Positions 33,441-42,835 are shown, counted from the first letter of the stretch. The stretch is 64,000 nucleotides of DNA from an uncultured delta proteobacterium (GCA_903892415.1 CAITIQ010000369.1:84160-148159); one strand, 5' to 3'. Notes: a model not told the origin generated them from the sequence alone. Translations and numbers: made by a program.

Positions 33441-34787
33441 TCAGGGCCGAATCGTCACGCTGAAGGAGTACGTTGGCTTGGAGAAGGGACCAACATTCGC
33501 CCCCTTCAAAGCGCCCTGAATGCACGATGAAGCGGAGGGGTTCTTGGCTGCCCACCCACCAACGCTGACGTTCTGCGCTGCGCCAGAAGAGCCGAAAGTA
33601 ATGGTCGCGCGCGACGGTTCATCCGCGCCAGCCACGCAGGCCTTCGCCGAGCCCATCACCTTGCCGACAGCAGCCGTTACAGAGCCTTGCGGCGGCTGGT
33701 CCGGAACGTTCTTGGGTGTCACCTCACCGGCTGCCGGGACTGCGGCCGTCTTCTCCTCAATCGGGCCTACGGTCTCCTTCATCTTGTCCTCGAGCGTGCC
33801 CTCCATCTCGATCTTTACGGGGCGTTCCGGCTTTGCTGCATCCGGGCCCAACTGCGCGACAGCGCCCGGCGCACCAGGCACTGGCTCCGTCGCCGGGGCC
33901 GCCGATTCGGAGGCGAGATCCGCAAGATCGAGCGCGCCGTCGTCCTTCTTTTCGGGAGCAGGGGCCGGCGCAGCCGTCTCGACGGGAGCAGCCGTGTTTT
34001 CGGCCTGTTTGACCGACGTTTCTACAACTTCAGCTTTGGGAGCTGCAGTCTTCGTCTCGGCGTCGCCGGAGGAACGAAGGAACAAGAACAAGCCTGCAGC
34101 AGCGGCAATCCCTGCTGCCGCGATATAAAGGCCCATCGAGCTGCCGGACTTCTCCTCTTCGGCTTTCTTCACAGGCAAGGCGACGACCTTGGCCGCTGCC
34201 TCGCTCGGGGCCGTGCTGGAAGGCGCGGTCGGGGCCACGCTCGGTGGCGCCACGCTTGCTGGTGCAAGACTCGCAGGCGCGACGCTGGGTGCAACACTCG
34301 CAGGCGCAACGCTCGGGCGCGCCGCAACGCTTGGAGCGGCGATGCTTGCTGGCGCAAGGCTCCGCGGCGCGAGGCTAGCCGGAGGGCTCTCGCTTGGCGC
34401 CGCAGCACGCGATACCGGCAGTGGCGTCTGCACCGAGGGCGGAGGTGCTTTCGAAACCCGCTCGGCCAGCTCTTTTAGGCTCGGGCGTTTGATTGACGGT
34501 TTCGGACGGTCACTTTCAGACATTGTCGCTGCTCCTGTGTTACGGCTCGTTGTAACGGACTCGTTGCTTGTTGCAAGGCGCGGTTCCCCGTCCTCTGCTG
34601 CGAGGGAGGGGGGGGCCAGCAACTGGTCCACCTCCTCGGGTTGAAGACGCGTGCGCCCGCCTATCTGACGAACGACTCGCTCCGCAAAATCGTCCCAGGC
34701 CGCCGCGTCGGCTTGCTCCACACTCGGCGGCGGTTTGACCTCGGCTCGGTCGAGTAGCTTGCTCAGGCTGTCTTTGGGGGCGTTCAT
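33441..34787 (-). CDS. Membrane AgmX/PglI-tail protein, putative anti-sigma partner
   Basis: The 448-residue protein starts with a short helical domain (residues ~4-60, LSKLLDRAEVKPPPSVEQAD). A long Ala/Pro/Ser repeat zone (about 130-190, units like SVAP and SLAP) leads to a transmembrane helix at ~219-237 (LYIAAAGIAAAAGLFLFLR). A periplasmic Ala/Pro/Glu linker follows, and the C-terminal ~80 residues resemble the AgmX/PglI C-terminal domain of myxobacteria, with two Cys and a TonB-like beta pattern (RATITFGSSGAAQNVSV). It is translationally coupled (ATGA) to the ECF sigma gene upstream, so it may be a membrane anti-sigma factor. It lacks a zinc-type anti-sigma motif. Confidence 0.7.
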   Translation of the reverse strand: MNAPKDSLSKLLDRAEVKPPPSVEQADAAAWDDFAERVVRQIGGRTRLQPEEVDQLLAPPSLAAEDGEPRLATSNESVTTSRNTGAATMSESDRPKPSIKRPSLKELAERVSKAPPPSVQTPLPVSRAAAPSESPPASLAPRSLAPASIAAPSVAARPSVAPASVAPSVAPASLAPASVAPPSVAPTAPSSTAPSEAAAKVVALPVKKAEEEKSGSSMGLYIAAAGIAAAAGLFLFLRSSGDAETKTAAPKAEVVETSVKQAENTAAPVETAAPAPAPEKKDDGALDLADLASESAAPATEPVPGAPGAVAQLGPDAAKPERPVKIEMEGTLEDKMKETVGPIEEKTAAVPAAGEVTPKNVPDQPPQGSVTAAVGKVMGSAKACVAGADEPSRATITFGSSGAAQNVSVGGWAAKNPSASSCIQGALKGANVGPFSKPTYSFSVTIRP

Positions 34788-35371
34788 TCGGTCTCGCCTC
34801 CAAAGCCACTATCGGACATGTGGGCCTTCAGTTTGCGCCTTGCCTCGTGGACGCGCCAAGCGACGGTGCCCTCAGGACAGCCGAGCACTTGGGCTGCATC
34901 CTCGTGCGAAAGCCCATCCACGCACACGAGGATCAGCGTCGTTCGCAAGCTCTCCGAGAGCTTGTCGACGCCGCTGTACAACGCTTCAGCAATTTGCCGA
35001 TTCTCGCTGTCCTCAGCAGGGTCACTGCTCATGCCAGCCTTGGTCTCTGCCAGCACAGACAACATGCGAGGATCATCGCCACCGGTAGTCCGGCCCCGCG
35101 TCTTTTTCGAGCGGATCTGGTTCAACGAGAGGTTCACGGCAATCCTGTAAAGCCACGTGAAGGGTTCGCTGCGGCCATCGAAGCGATCGAGGGCCTGGAA
35201 GGCGCGTACGAAAACGTCCTGGGTGACGTCCTCGGCCTCTGACGCGTTGCGCAGCATGTGCGCTGCAAGTCTGTAGATCCGCCTTTGGTGGCGACGAACC
35301 AATAGTCCGAACGCGTCAGTATCACCGCCTCTTGCGCGGTCGATGAGTTCACGGTCGGAAGCGCCTCCCAT
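34784..35371 (-). CDS. ECF (group 4) RNA polymerase sigma factor
   Basis: The protein has 195 residues from the ATG at 35371 (MGGASDRELIDRARGGDTDAF); an ATG at 35407 is also possible. Region 2 shows LLVRRHQRRIYRLAAHMLRNASEAEDVTQDVFVRAF. Region 4 shows LSESLRTTLILVCVDGLSHEDAAQVLGCPEGTVAWRVHEARRKL with its HTH. The domain between them (TRGRTTGGDDPRML...) is the short ECF linker. It directs RNA polymerase to a dedicated promoter set, usually under control of a co-encoded membrane anti-sigma factor. The coupled downstream gene is the candidate. Confidence 0.94.
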   Translation of the reverse strand: MGGASDRELIDRARGGDTDAFGLLVRRHQRRIYRLAAHMLRNASEAEDVTQDVFVRAFQALDRFDGRSEPFTWLYRIAVNLSLNQIRSKKTRGRTTGGDDPRMLSVLAETKAGMSSDPAEDSENRQIAEALYSGVDKLSESLRTTLILVCVDGLSHEDAAQVLGCPEGTVAWRVHEARRKLKAHMSDSGFGGETE

Positions 35372-35626
35372 GCTTTCACGTTCACGACGATCCGGGACGA
35401 ACAACATGGCCGGCGCATCTTTCCGGCATCGTGCACGTCCACCTTCCCACAACCGGGTTGGCAAGCCGTATCGGCGAGAGCGCGACGATAACCGAACACG
35501 ATCACTTGGACAAACAAGCTCTTCGCTCCCTTGGGTGCTTCTTTCGTTCGGCCCTCAATTCTCCGCATATCCACAAATTCCCGTAAATCCGGGGCATTGG
35601 GCCGCTTCGGCGAGTAATATGCCCGC

Positions 35627-36910
35627 ATGGCACGAGTTTGGGCGGTGTTGGGCGGCGTCGTTGCATTGCTTTCGAGCCCGTCGCCAGGTTTGGCAAAACC
35701 TGAGCCAACCAGCCCCTACCTTCCTTTTGATCAGATGGCCCGAGTGCTGCTCATGGTCGAGCACAGCTACGTGGAGCCAGCCGATCGCGAGCGACTGCTC
35801 GACGGTGCCATGCGCGGCATGGTCTCCGAGCTCGACCCGCACTCCAGCTACATGAACCCCGAAGAGTTCGCCGAGTTCCAGAGCGACACCGAGGGGCAGT
35901 TTGCTGGTATCGGCGTCGAGGTTGACGTTCGAGATGATCGCGTCACTGTGGTCGCCCCGATCGACGGTTCACCGGCCGCCACAGCCGGCGTGCTTCCAGG
36001 CGACCAGATCCTCGCCGTCAACGGCCGGCCGGTGCGTGGAACGAAGATCGAGCGCATCGTCGACCTCATGCGCGGTGAACCCGGAACGACGGTGCGCGTG
36101 CTGATTGGGCGCAGCGGCGTTGACGAGCCCATCTCTCTCGAGATTACGCGGGCCATCGTTCGCGTCGCGAGCGTGGAGGGAAAGCGGCTCGAGGGTGGAG
36201 TCGCCTTCATTCGGCTCAAGCAATTTCAAGAGTCCACTCATGAGGAGCTGCTGCGCGTGGTCGCCGACTTGCGCAAACAGTCTCCCGCGCCAATCGAGCG
36301 GGTCTTGCTCGACATGCGCTACAACCCGGGCGGCCTCGTCGATCAAGCGGAGCTCGTCGCAGACGAGTTCATGCCCCGCGGAGTGATCTACTCCACGCGT
36401 CATCGCGGTAGCGTGCTCGACGTCGTCGAGGCGACGGCCGGTGGCGCGCTCTCTCGCGCGAAGGTGGTGATCTTGGTCAACGAGTACTCCGCGAGCGCGG
36501 CCGAGCTCGTCGCAGGAGCTCTGCAGGACCAAGGGCGCGCCAAGGTCGTAGGGACGGTCACCTTCGGCAAGGGCTCGGTGCAGACGATCTTTGAATTGCC
36601 GGGCGGAGCAGGGCTGCGGCTGACCACCATGCGCTACTACACGCCCAACGGTCGAGCCATCCAGGCGCAGGGCATCGACCCCGACGTTTTGATTCAACCT
36701 GCAAAGGCAACCGATCCGATTCGCGAGCGTGACTTGGATGGGCACCTCGAGGCCGAGGCCAAGGTCGCCTCCCGGCCGAATCAAGAAGTGGTGGTTGCGC
36801 CTGCCTCGACAGCCCAGCCCACGGTCCGCCTCACCGACGTCCCGCAGAATCCAGCAACAGGTAAGGACTTCGCGTTGGCCAAGGCCTACGAAGTGGTCCT
36901 TCGCGACTGA
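35627..36910 (+). CDS. ctpA: S41 family C-terminal processing protease
   Basis: This is a periplasmic protease that trims C-termini of envelope proteins. The 427-residue product has a signal peptide (VWAVLGGVVALLSSPSPGLA) and an N-terminal helical region. A PDZ domain at ~85-170 (GQFAGIGVEVDVRDDRVTVV; AGVLPGDQILAVNGRPV) is followed by the protease core, with catalytic Ser in NEYSASAAE and Lys in TFGKGSVQ. A ~70-residue C-terminal tail after the core (FALAKAYEVVLRD end) is typical of CtpA/CtpB. The ribosome-binding site is weak. It is convergent with a kinase gene. Confidence 0.93.
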   Translation: MARVWAVLGGVVALLSSPSPGLAKPEPTSPYLPFDQMARVLLMVEHSYVEPADRERLLDGAMRGMVSELDPHSSYMNPEEFAEFQSDTEGQFAGIGVEVDVRDDRVTVVAPIDGSPAATAGVLPGDQILAVNGRPVRGTKIERIVDLMRGEPGTTVRVLIGRSGVDEPISLEITRAIVRVASVEGKRLEGGVAFIRLKQFQESTHEELLRVVADLRKQSPAPIERVLLDMRYNPGGLVDQAELVADEFMPRGVIYSTRHRGSVLDVVEATAGGALSRAKVVILVNEYSASAAELVAGALQDQGRAKVVGTVTFGKGSVQTIFELPGGAGLRLTTMRYYTPNGRAIQAQGIDPDVLIQPAKATDPIRERDLDGHLEAEAKVASRPNQEVVVAPASTAQPTVRLTDVPQNPATGKDFALAKAYEVVLRD

Positions 36911-36917
36911 GCCGAGC

Positions 36918-38246
36918 TCAGCGAAGCGGCTTGCGGCCGTTCACTCTTGCCTTTCCCTTTGACGGCTTCGCCGTCGCGCTAGGCTTCGCCGTCGCTGCGG
37001 ACGAAGCCACCGAAACTGCCGCGCTTGCGCTCGCGCTTGGTTGCGCGCTCAAGGTCGCTTTGGCCGCGCTCATCGCAACGGGAGCGGCCGAGGGGAGCGA
37101 CGGCATCGATCGGGCCGGGTCACTCGAAGCCGAACTACTCGTCGCGACCGACGTCTTCGGCTCCTCCGTAGTAGGATGCCGGTTCATATAGAGCCAGATC
37201 GTAAACGCGAAGGCGACTGCGCCGAACGGTATCAAAACCGCGGCGGCCAATCTTCCAAGCCGCTCGTTTTGCGGCGACGTCTCGGGAGGATCGGTGGTCG
37301 CTGGGCCCAGCGTCATGCGTCCGGGTGAAGCTGCGCCAACCTCAACAGTGCGGCGCGAATCGGTAAAGCGTCGCGAGTCGGCGGCCGTCTCGGGATCAGC
37401 TACAGCGAGCTCGCGCGCCAATTCCCCGAAGGCCGTGTGCAGCGCTCGCACGCTTTGATAGCGCTTCGCCCAATCTTTCTGCAGCGCCAGCGCGACGATC
37501 TCGTCGGCCTTCTGAGAGATGCCGTGGCGCCGCAAGGAGGGTGGCACGTGGGCGTCCACCGAAATGACCACCGCTAGGCCGCTGGGCGAGTCTGCAACGA
37601 ACGGCGGCTCCCCCGTGATGGCCTCGTAAAAGATGACTCCCAGCGACCAAACGTCGCTGCGCCCGTCCACCAGCTTGGTCGAGCGGATCTGCTCCGGCGA
37701 CATATAAAGCGGCGATCCGAACGACATCTTGGTGGAGGTGATGTGACCGTCGAGCAGTTGGTTCACCTTCGAAATGCCGAAGTCGAGCACCTTGACGACG
37801 CGTCGGCCGTTGTCGTTTGCGAGGAAGAGATTCGGCGGCTTCAGATCGCGGTGCACGATGCCGAGATCATGGGCCTCGGCCATCGCTTCGCAGGCCATCA
37901 TCAGGTAGCCGGTGGCCTCCGCGACCGGGATGATCCCTCGGGCCTCGATCTCCGCCATCAGATCGCGACCCTCGAGGTACTCCATCACCATGTATGGCTG
38001 GCGGTTGGGTCCCTCGCCAAAGTCCAAGATCCTCGCTGCGTAGGGGCTGCGCAACGCGGCCGCTGCGCGCACCTCACGGTGGAAGCGCGTCACAGCTTCG
38101 TGCTCGCGCACCAGCTCCTCACGCAAGATCTTGATGGCTACGCGGAACCCATCGGAAATGCGCTGAGCTTCGTAAACGTCGCCCATCCCACCCGAACCGA
38201 TGATCCGAGCGAGCCTGTAGCGATTGGCGAGGACTGTGCCGAGCAT
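36918..38246 (-). CDS. Hanks-type Ser/Thr protein kinase, membrane-bound
   Basis: The kinase domain spans ~8-270 of 442 residues. It shows IIGSGGMGDVYEA, the ATP Lys in VAIKIL, HRDLKPPNL, DFGISK, an activation segment with TSTKMSFGSPLYMSPEQ, and SDVWSLGVIFYE. One transmembrane helix (AAAVLIPFGAVAFAFTIWLYM) is followed by an Ala/Ser/Lys-rich tail ending in basic residues (KGKARVNGRKPLR). It is all catalytic by motif. The tail differs from that of the first kinase (no Cys), so the sensors are likely distinct. It is convergent with ctpA. Confidence 0.93.
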   Translation of the reverse strand: MLGTVLANRYRLARIIGSGGMGDVYEAQRISDGFRVAIKILREELVREHEAVTRFHREVRAAAALRSPYAARILDFGEGPNRQPYMVMEYLEGRDLMAEIEARGIIPVAEATGYLMMACEAMAEAHDLGIVHRDLKPPNLFLANDNGRRVVKVLDFGISKVNQLLDGHITSTKMSFGSPLYMSPEQIRSTKLVDGRSDVWSLGVIFYEAITGEPPFVADSPSGLAVVISVDAHVPPSLRRHGISQKADEIVALALQKDWAKRYQSVRALHTAFGELARELAVADPETAADSRRFTDSRRTVEVGAASPGRMTLGPATTDPPETSPQNERLGRLAAAVLIPFGAVAFAFTIWLYMNRHPTTEEPKTSVATSSSASSDPARSMPSLPSAAPVAMSAAKATLSAQPSASASAAVSVASSAATAKPSATAKPSKGKARVNGRKPLR

Positions 38247-38337
38247 CCGCTATTCCCGATGCTACTCCTTGCGGCTCATTCTCCCAAGCGATCAACCCAA
38301 AAGCCGAGCTCGGCCTAGGGCGAACTTGGCGCGCCGC

Positions 38338-39375
38338 TCAATTGGGCCGCGTAAAGAGCTTCTTTCCTGAGGTCGCGTCCACCGCCAAAAGAGCGTCCTC
38401 GAGTTGGACAAGGGTGGTACGTGCATCTGCCGTCACCGCAACAGGTTTTGCGCCGAGCTCTTGCTTCCAGCGCGTTGCACCGGTGGCAGCGTCCAGCCCC
38501 CGCAGCTCTGTTCCCACGGACACCACCACCCTCGAGCCGGAGTACACGCAGGATTCAGCGCCCTCGTGACGGAATTGATTCCGACCTGTTTCGAGATCCA
38601 CGACCGTGAGGCCTTCACTCGTGAGCATGCCAAGCGAGTTCTCCCACGCTGTGAGCTTCGGCGCGCCACCGAGACCCTTGCCGAACACCTCTGCGTTGGG
38701 TTCGAGCTTGCGTGCGAGCGCCCCCGAGCTTGCGACGAAAACCCCGAGCACGTCATCTTCGAGCCGCGCCAGGAGATGGTTGCCGCGAATCAGCACAGGA
38801 CGTTCGACGGCGAGACTCGAGCGCCAGCGCTCGCGGCCGTCGTCAGCGCTGTAGCCCACGAGCACGCCTTCGCTCATCGTCGCCAGGATGTCGTCGTTCG
38901 CGATCAACGGAGAGTGCGAATCACAGCGCAAGTTGAGATTGCGCCGGCCCGTCTGCAGATCGAAGCCGACCCATACAGAATTCTCCCCGGCCCACGTCGG
39001 CAGGAACATCGCCGTTCGCGACAAAACCGGACGCTCATGCGGATCAACGGCAGCAAATATGCGCTGCGTTATTTCGCCGGTCCGTGCGTCCCGAACGGCC
39101 ACGCCGTTCGCCCCATGCACCAGCACCACCGCACGACCGAAGACATCGGTTGGCACGGTGGTGGGCGCACTTCCAGCGCCGTCGTGCGTCCACGTCGACA
39201 GCGACTCGCCGGTGCTCGCGTTGAGCGAAAGCACCTCCGTTCCGGGCGCCTTGTGAAGAATCACCGCGCCATCGACGACACCAAAGTGCAGCACCGAAGG
39301 CGCGCACCCAGCGAGCGGCAAGGCCAGCGCCGTCAACAGCAAGCAAGAAACTCTGCGAAGCCCGAACGAGGACAT
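38338..39375 (-). CDS. PQQ-type beta-propeller lipoprotein
   Basis: From the ATG at 39375 (MSSFGLRRVSCLLLTALALP) the 345-residue protein has a signal peptide with lipobox LAGC (Cys near residue 24). The mature part is a run of WD/PQQ-like blades: TEVLSLNASTGESLSTWTHDG, AVRDARTGEITQRIF, VGYSADDGRERWRS, RGLDAATGATRWKQELG, LLAVDATSGKKLFTRPN. It resembles BamB-like or PQQ-binding-like repeat proteins and may scaffold envelope protein complexes. The frame open to 39594 overlaps the upstream gene and is discarded. The gene lies 32 bp after the aconitase-family gene and is possibly co-transcribed. Confidence 0.8.
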   Translation of the reverse strand: MSSFGLRRVSCLLLTALALPLAGCAPSVLHFGVVDGAVILHKAPGTEVLSLNASTGESLSTWTHDGAGSAPTTVPTDVFGRAVVLVHGANGVAVRDARTGEITQRIFAAVDPHERPVLSRTAMFLPTWAGENSVWVGFDLQTGRRNLNLRCDSHSPLIANDDILATMSEGVLVGYSADDGRERWRSSLAVERPVLIRGNHLLARLEDDVLGVFVASSGALARKLEPNAEVFGKGLGGAPKLTAWENSLGMLTSEGLTVVDLETGRNQFRHEGAESCVYSGSRVVVSVGTELRGLDAATGATRWKQELGAKPVAVTADARTTLVQLEDALLAVDATSGKKLFTRPN

Positions 39376-39407
39376 GCGCTCTTCTCTAGGAGAGTCCCCT
39401 GCTGAGC

Positions 39408-41414
39408 TCAATCGAGGAAGCTGGTCGGGGAGACGATTCGCCCGGCGATCGCGCTGGCCGCGATCACGCGGGGACTCGCGAGATACACCTTGCCCGGGCC
39501 GCTTCTGCCAGGGAAGTTGCGATTGATCGCGCTCACCGTGACTTCCTCTTTGGTGAAGGAGACCCCCGGTCCAGCCTTGATGCAGGCTCCGCACGAAGGA
39601 TCGACGAGCTCGGCGCCGGCCTTCAAGAAGATCTCGATGTAGCCGCGTGCTTCGGCATAGGCGCGAATGTCTTGCGAACCGAACTGGATGTAGAGATGAA
39701 CGCCCGGCGCCACGCTGCGACCCGCTTCGACCGCCTGTCGCAGGACGTCGGCGTACATGTCCATATCGGCCTTCTTGCCGCCGGTGCAGGAGCCTCCGTA
39801 CGCAATGTTGATCGCGACGTCCCCACCCGACTGCTCACGCAGCTTGGCGAGTGGAACGCCGTTTCGAGGGTCTCCGGGCAGCGCAACCATCGGCTCGAAC
39901 GTCGAGAGATCGAAGTCGAACGACGCAAAGTACGCAGCGTTCGCATCGGCCTTCACGATCAACTTGCGTACGGACTCTGCGTCCAAGCCGCGTTGCGCGA
40001 CCAGATACTCGACCACCACCTCATCGGCCTCGATGATGCCGGTAAAGCCACCGGCCTCCACGGCCATGTTGGTCAGCGTTGCACGCTCGTCGAGCGGCAT
40101 ATTGGTTACGCCTTCACCGGCGAACTCAAGCACCTTCCCGATCCCCTCTCCACCCTTCCAGAAAGGCTGTGCGAGCAGATGCAGCATGACGTCCTTTGCC
40201 GTCACTCCTGCGGGCAAGCGGCCGTGCAGGTTGAAGCGAACGGTCTCGGGGACGGCCACGCGGATGTCTTTGCTGAACCAAGCGTTCGCCATGTCGGTGG
40301 AGCCGACTCCGAAGGCGAAGCAGCCGAGCACGCCCGCCATGCAGGTGTGTGAATCGGTGCCGGCGACAACTTGGCCGGGCAGGGCGATCGCCTCGATCAC
40401 CTTGTTGTGGCAGATCGCGTCGGAGCCCACGGTCTTGCCGTCCCGTACGATCTCCCCATACAGCTTCACCGAGTGCCGCTTGGTGAACGCCTCCTGCACG
40501 GTCGCCAACTGATTGGCCTGCTCGCGGAGTCCGAGCTTCAAGTGGGCCTCCGGCATCACCTTGTCGAGGAAGGTGAGGTGATCGCGGAAGGCCCACACGC
40601 TGCCGGGATCCGTCACCGTTGCGTCTTTACCGAGCGCTGCGACGAACAGCGACTCAGCCATCGGTGTTACGTACTCGTGTGAGAAACGCACGTCGGTACG
40701 AACGAACAATGAATCGCCCGGCTTGACGAAGGGCACGCCCATCTCACCACTGCGAGCATCGCGAATGGCGCGACTCGCGATGATCTTCTCGGCCAGCGTC
40801 ATGGGCCGCTGTTCGGTGGTGATAGCCGGCGGAGAAACCTCTCCCGCGAGTCGGCTCTTGTTGTACGCAAACAGCCCGCCCGCTCGAACCACGCCCGCGC
40901 TGATGGCATCGAGCCCGCGCGTAAACTCGGCGACCTCAACCGATTCTCCGCGGCGCAGCCGAGCAAACACGGCCGGGTCGGTGGTGGTCAAGAGGCCGAT
41001 GTTCTGGCAATTCTGCCCATAGATCTTCTCGATGCTCTTGGCGAAGACCACCTTCACGCCGGATTCCAGCTCGGAGTACGGCGCCGTTTCTCGCGAGGAG
41101 CCGCAGCCCTTCGATCGGCCGCTCACGATCACCTCGAACTTGCCCTGCTTGATCGAGTCTTTCTGCACCACGTTGCCGCGCAGCCCAACCAAGCAATACC
41201 GAGCCAGCGTCTCGTCGTAGTAGTAGCAAACCCAGCCTGGTGTGAGCTCATCGGTCGAGATGTTGTCGATCAACGCGAGCGAGCCGTCATCGACGCGCTT
41301 GACCTCCTCTTCACTGAGATCAGTGCCAGCCAGCTGTTTCGACAAGAGGTCGGCATCTTCCGTCAGGTAAAGGATGCGACCCGAGATCTGCACGTGGTCA
41401 GAGCGACTCATCAT
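39408..41414 (-). CDS. Aconitase/isopropylmalate isomerase family, swivel domain first
   Basis: This 668-residue [4Fe-4S] hydro-lyase has an unusual order: the mobile swivel domain comes first (residues ~1-175, with GRSKGCGSSRETAP at 99-112). The catalytic domain follows (~200-668), with cluster ligands Cys358 (DSHTCMAG), Cys608 and Cys611 (SCGACIKAG). Canonical AcnA, LeuC/LeuD and homoaconitase place the swivel last or on a separate chain; AcnB places it earlier but after a HEAT domain, absent here. It therefore resembles AcnB without its HEAT domain, or a LeuD-LeuC fusion. The substrate (citrate, isopropylmalate or another) is not determinable. All ligands are intact, so it should be active. 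Confidence 0.85.
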   Translation of the reverse strand: MMSRSDHVQISGRILYLTEDADLLSKQLAGTDLSEEEVKRVDDGSLALIDNISTDELTPGWVCYYYDETLARYCLVGLRGNVVQKDSIKQGKFEVIVSGRSKGCGSSRETAPYSELESGVKVVFAKSIEKIYGQNCQNIGLLTTTDPAVFARLRRGESVEVAEFTRGLDAISAGVVRAGGLFAYNKSRLAGEVSPPAITTEQRPMTLAEKIIASRAIRDARSGEMGVPFVKPGDSLFVRTDVRFSHEYVTPMAESLFVAALGKDATVTDPGSVWAFRDHLTFLDKVMPEAHLKLGLREQANQLATVQEAFTKRHSVKLYGEIVRDGKTVGSDAICHNKVIEAIALPGQVVAGTDSHTCMAGVLGCFAFGVGSTDMANAWFSKDIRVAVPETVRFNLHGRLPAGVTAKDVMLHLLAQPFWKGGEGIGKVLEFAGEGVTNMPLDERATLTNMAVEAGGFTGIIEADEVVVEYLVAQRGLDAESVRKLIVKADANAAYFASFDFDLSTFEPMVALPGDPRNGVPLAKLREQSGGDVAINIAYGGSCTGGKKADMDMYADVLRQAVEAGRSVAPGVHLYIQFGSQDIRAYAEARGYIEIFLKAGAELVDPSCGACIKAGPGVSFTKEEVTVSAINRNFPGRSGPGKVYLASPRVIAASAIAGRIVSPTSFLD

Positions 41415-41530
41415 TAGCCCTTAGATCGGAGCCAGGGCCGCGCCAACCCGAAGCCTGATCGAGCTATGGTGTGCTGCTCAAGCATTCGCCTGCCGAAAAC
41501 GGTCGGCAGGGCTGCTAAGGTCCCCGCGCG

Positions 41531-42835
41531 ATGGGTCATGCCCCCAACTTGCTCGTGATCGGCGCAGGCCTCACCGGCCTCTCGGCCTCCATGCAATTGC
41601 GTCGCAAAGGCCAACCCCACCGCTTGCTCGAGGCCAGCGCCTCGGCTGGGGGCCTCGCTCGGACCGTGACCGAGGCTGGCTACTCCTTCGATTGCACGGG
41701 CCACCTGCTCCACCTGCGGAATCCGCAGATGGCAGAGCTGATCCGCGAGCTCCTGGGCGACGAGAACTTGCTGCAGATCGAACGACGCAGCGCGGTCTAT
41801 TCGCACGGCGCCTTCACCCCGTATCCCTTTCAAGCCAACGTCTACGGCTTGCCCAAGGAGCTCGCTTTCCGCTGCCTCAGCGACTTCGTCAGCGCGCACT
41901 TTCAACAGCCCAAGCCGGAGATCGTCACCTTCGAGGACTATTGCATTGCTCACTTCGGCCGAGCGATGAGTGAGGCCTTCATGGTGCCGTACAACGAAAA
42001 GGTCTGGGGCGTTCATCCGCGCGAGCTGGCCGCCACCTGGTGCGAACGCTTCGTACCGCGCCCGACGCTGGAAGAGGTCTTGCGCGGGGCCGTTGGTTTG
42101 CCCAACCCGGCGATTGGCTACAACGCACGCTTCGTTTACCCGCGTCGTGGCATGGGCATGTTGGTGGACGCCCTGCTCGAACGGGCGAATCCGGTTGAGC
42201 TCGTTACGCCGGTATCGGCGATTGACCTCGAGCGGCGGACCTTGCGCGCCGGAAACAATGAAGTGCCGTTCGACCAACTGCTATCGACCATGAGCTTGAG
42301 CAGCTTGTTTCGCCAGCTGACTCCGCTACCAGCGGAGGTTCAGCAGGCAGCGTCCGAGTTGCGCGCCGTGGATCTGCACTATCTTGATGTCGCGCTAAAT
42401 ACCCCTGTTGAGCTGCCGTATCATTGGGTCTACGTCCCCGAGCCCGAGATACCGTTTTACCGTGTTGGCGCGTACTCCACCTTCTCGCGTTTGATGGCAC
42501 CTACGGCCAAGGCGTCCTTGTACGTCGAGCTTGCCTCCAAGACCGCGCCAGCGCTTGGGCAGGTGTTACCGGCGGTCGCTGACGCACTGACCCAAATGGG
42601 CATTATTCGTGGGCGCGACGCCATTCGCTTTGCCCGGCTACGGCGCATTCCCAATGCCTACGTACTCTATGACTCGCGCCGAGAACGTGCACTCAGCGTG
42701 TTGCACGCCTTCCTTTCCGAGCACCGGATCCACTCAGTCGGTCGCTACGGGGCCTGGGAGTATAGCTCGATGGAAGACGCTCTTTGGGCGGGTCAATGCG
42801 CGGCGCAGACGCTGCTGACCGAGGGCAGCTCATGA
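41531..42835 (+). CDS. FAD-dependent oxidoreductase, UGM/protoporphyrinogen oxidase-like
   Basis: The 434-residue protein has an N-terminal dinucleotide-binding motif VIGAGLTGLSASMQLRRKG, followed by GGLARTV. It belongs to the NAD(P)-binding/FAD amine-oxidase group. The FDCTGHLLHLRNPQM and TPYPFQANVYGLP segments recall UDP-galactopyranose mutase and related sugar-modifying flavoenzymes. The C-terminal region re-forms the FAD fold (HSVGRYGAWEYSSMEDALWAG). It is coupled by an ATGA overlap to a family-2 glycosyltransferase, which supports a role in sugar or polysaccharide synthesis. The substrate is unknown. Confidence 0.82.
   Translation: MGHAPNLLVIGAGLTGLSASMQLRRKGQPHRLLEASASAGGLARTVTEAGYSFDCTGHLLHLRNPQMAELIRELLGDENLLQIERRSAVYSHGAFTPYPFQANVYGLPKELAFRCLSDFVSAHFQQPKPEIVTFEDYCIAHFGRAMSEAFMVPYNEKVWGVHPRELAATWCERFVPRPTLEEVLRGAVGLPNPAIGYNARFVYPRRGMGMLVDALLERANPVELVTPVSAIDLERRTLRAGNNEVPFDQLLSTMSLSSLFRQLTPLPAEVQQAASELRAVDLHYLDVALNTPVELPYHWVYVPEPEIPFYRVGAYSTFSRLMAPTAKASLYVELASKTAPALGQVLPAVADALTQMGIIRGRDAIRFARLRRIPNAYVLYDSRRERALSVLHAFLSEHRIHSVGRYGAWEYSSMEDALWAGQCAAQTLLTEGSS

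Noticed and set aside
34190..34400. Repeat-like GC-rich tract
   Set aside because: It encodes the Ala/Pro/Ser linker (SVAP/SLAP units) of the AgmX/PglI-tail protein and is not a separate repeat element.
39376..39594. A 73-residue extension of the propeller lipoprotein
   Set aside because: It would overlap the upstream aconitase-family gene and bury the lipoprotein signal peptide.
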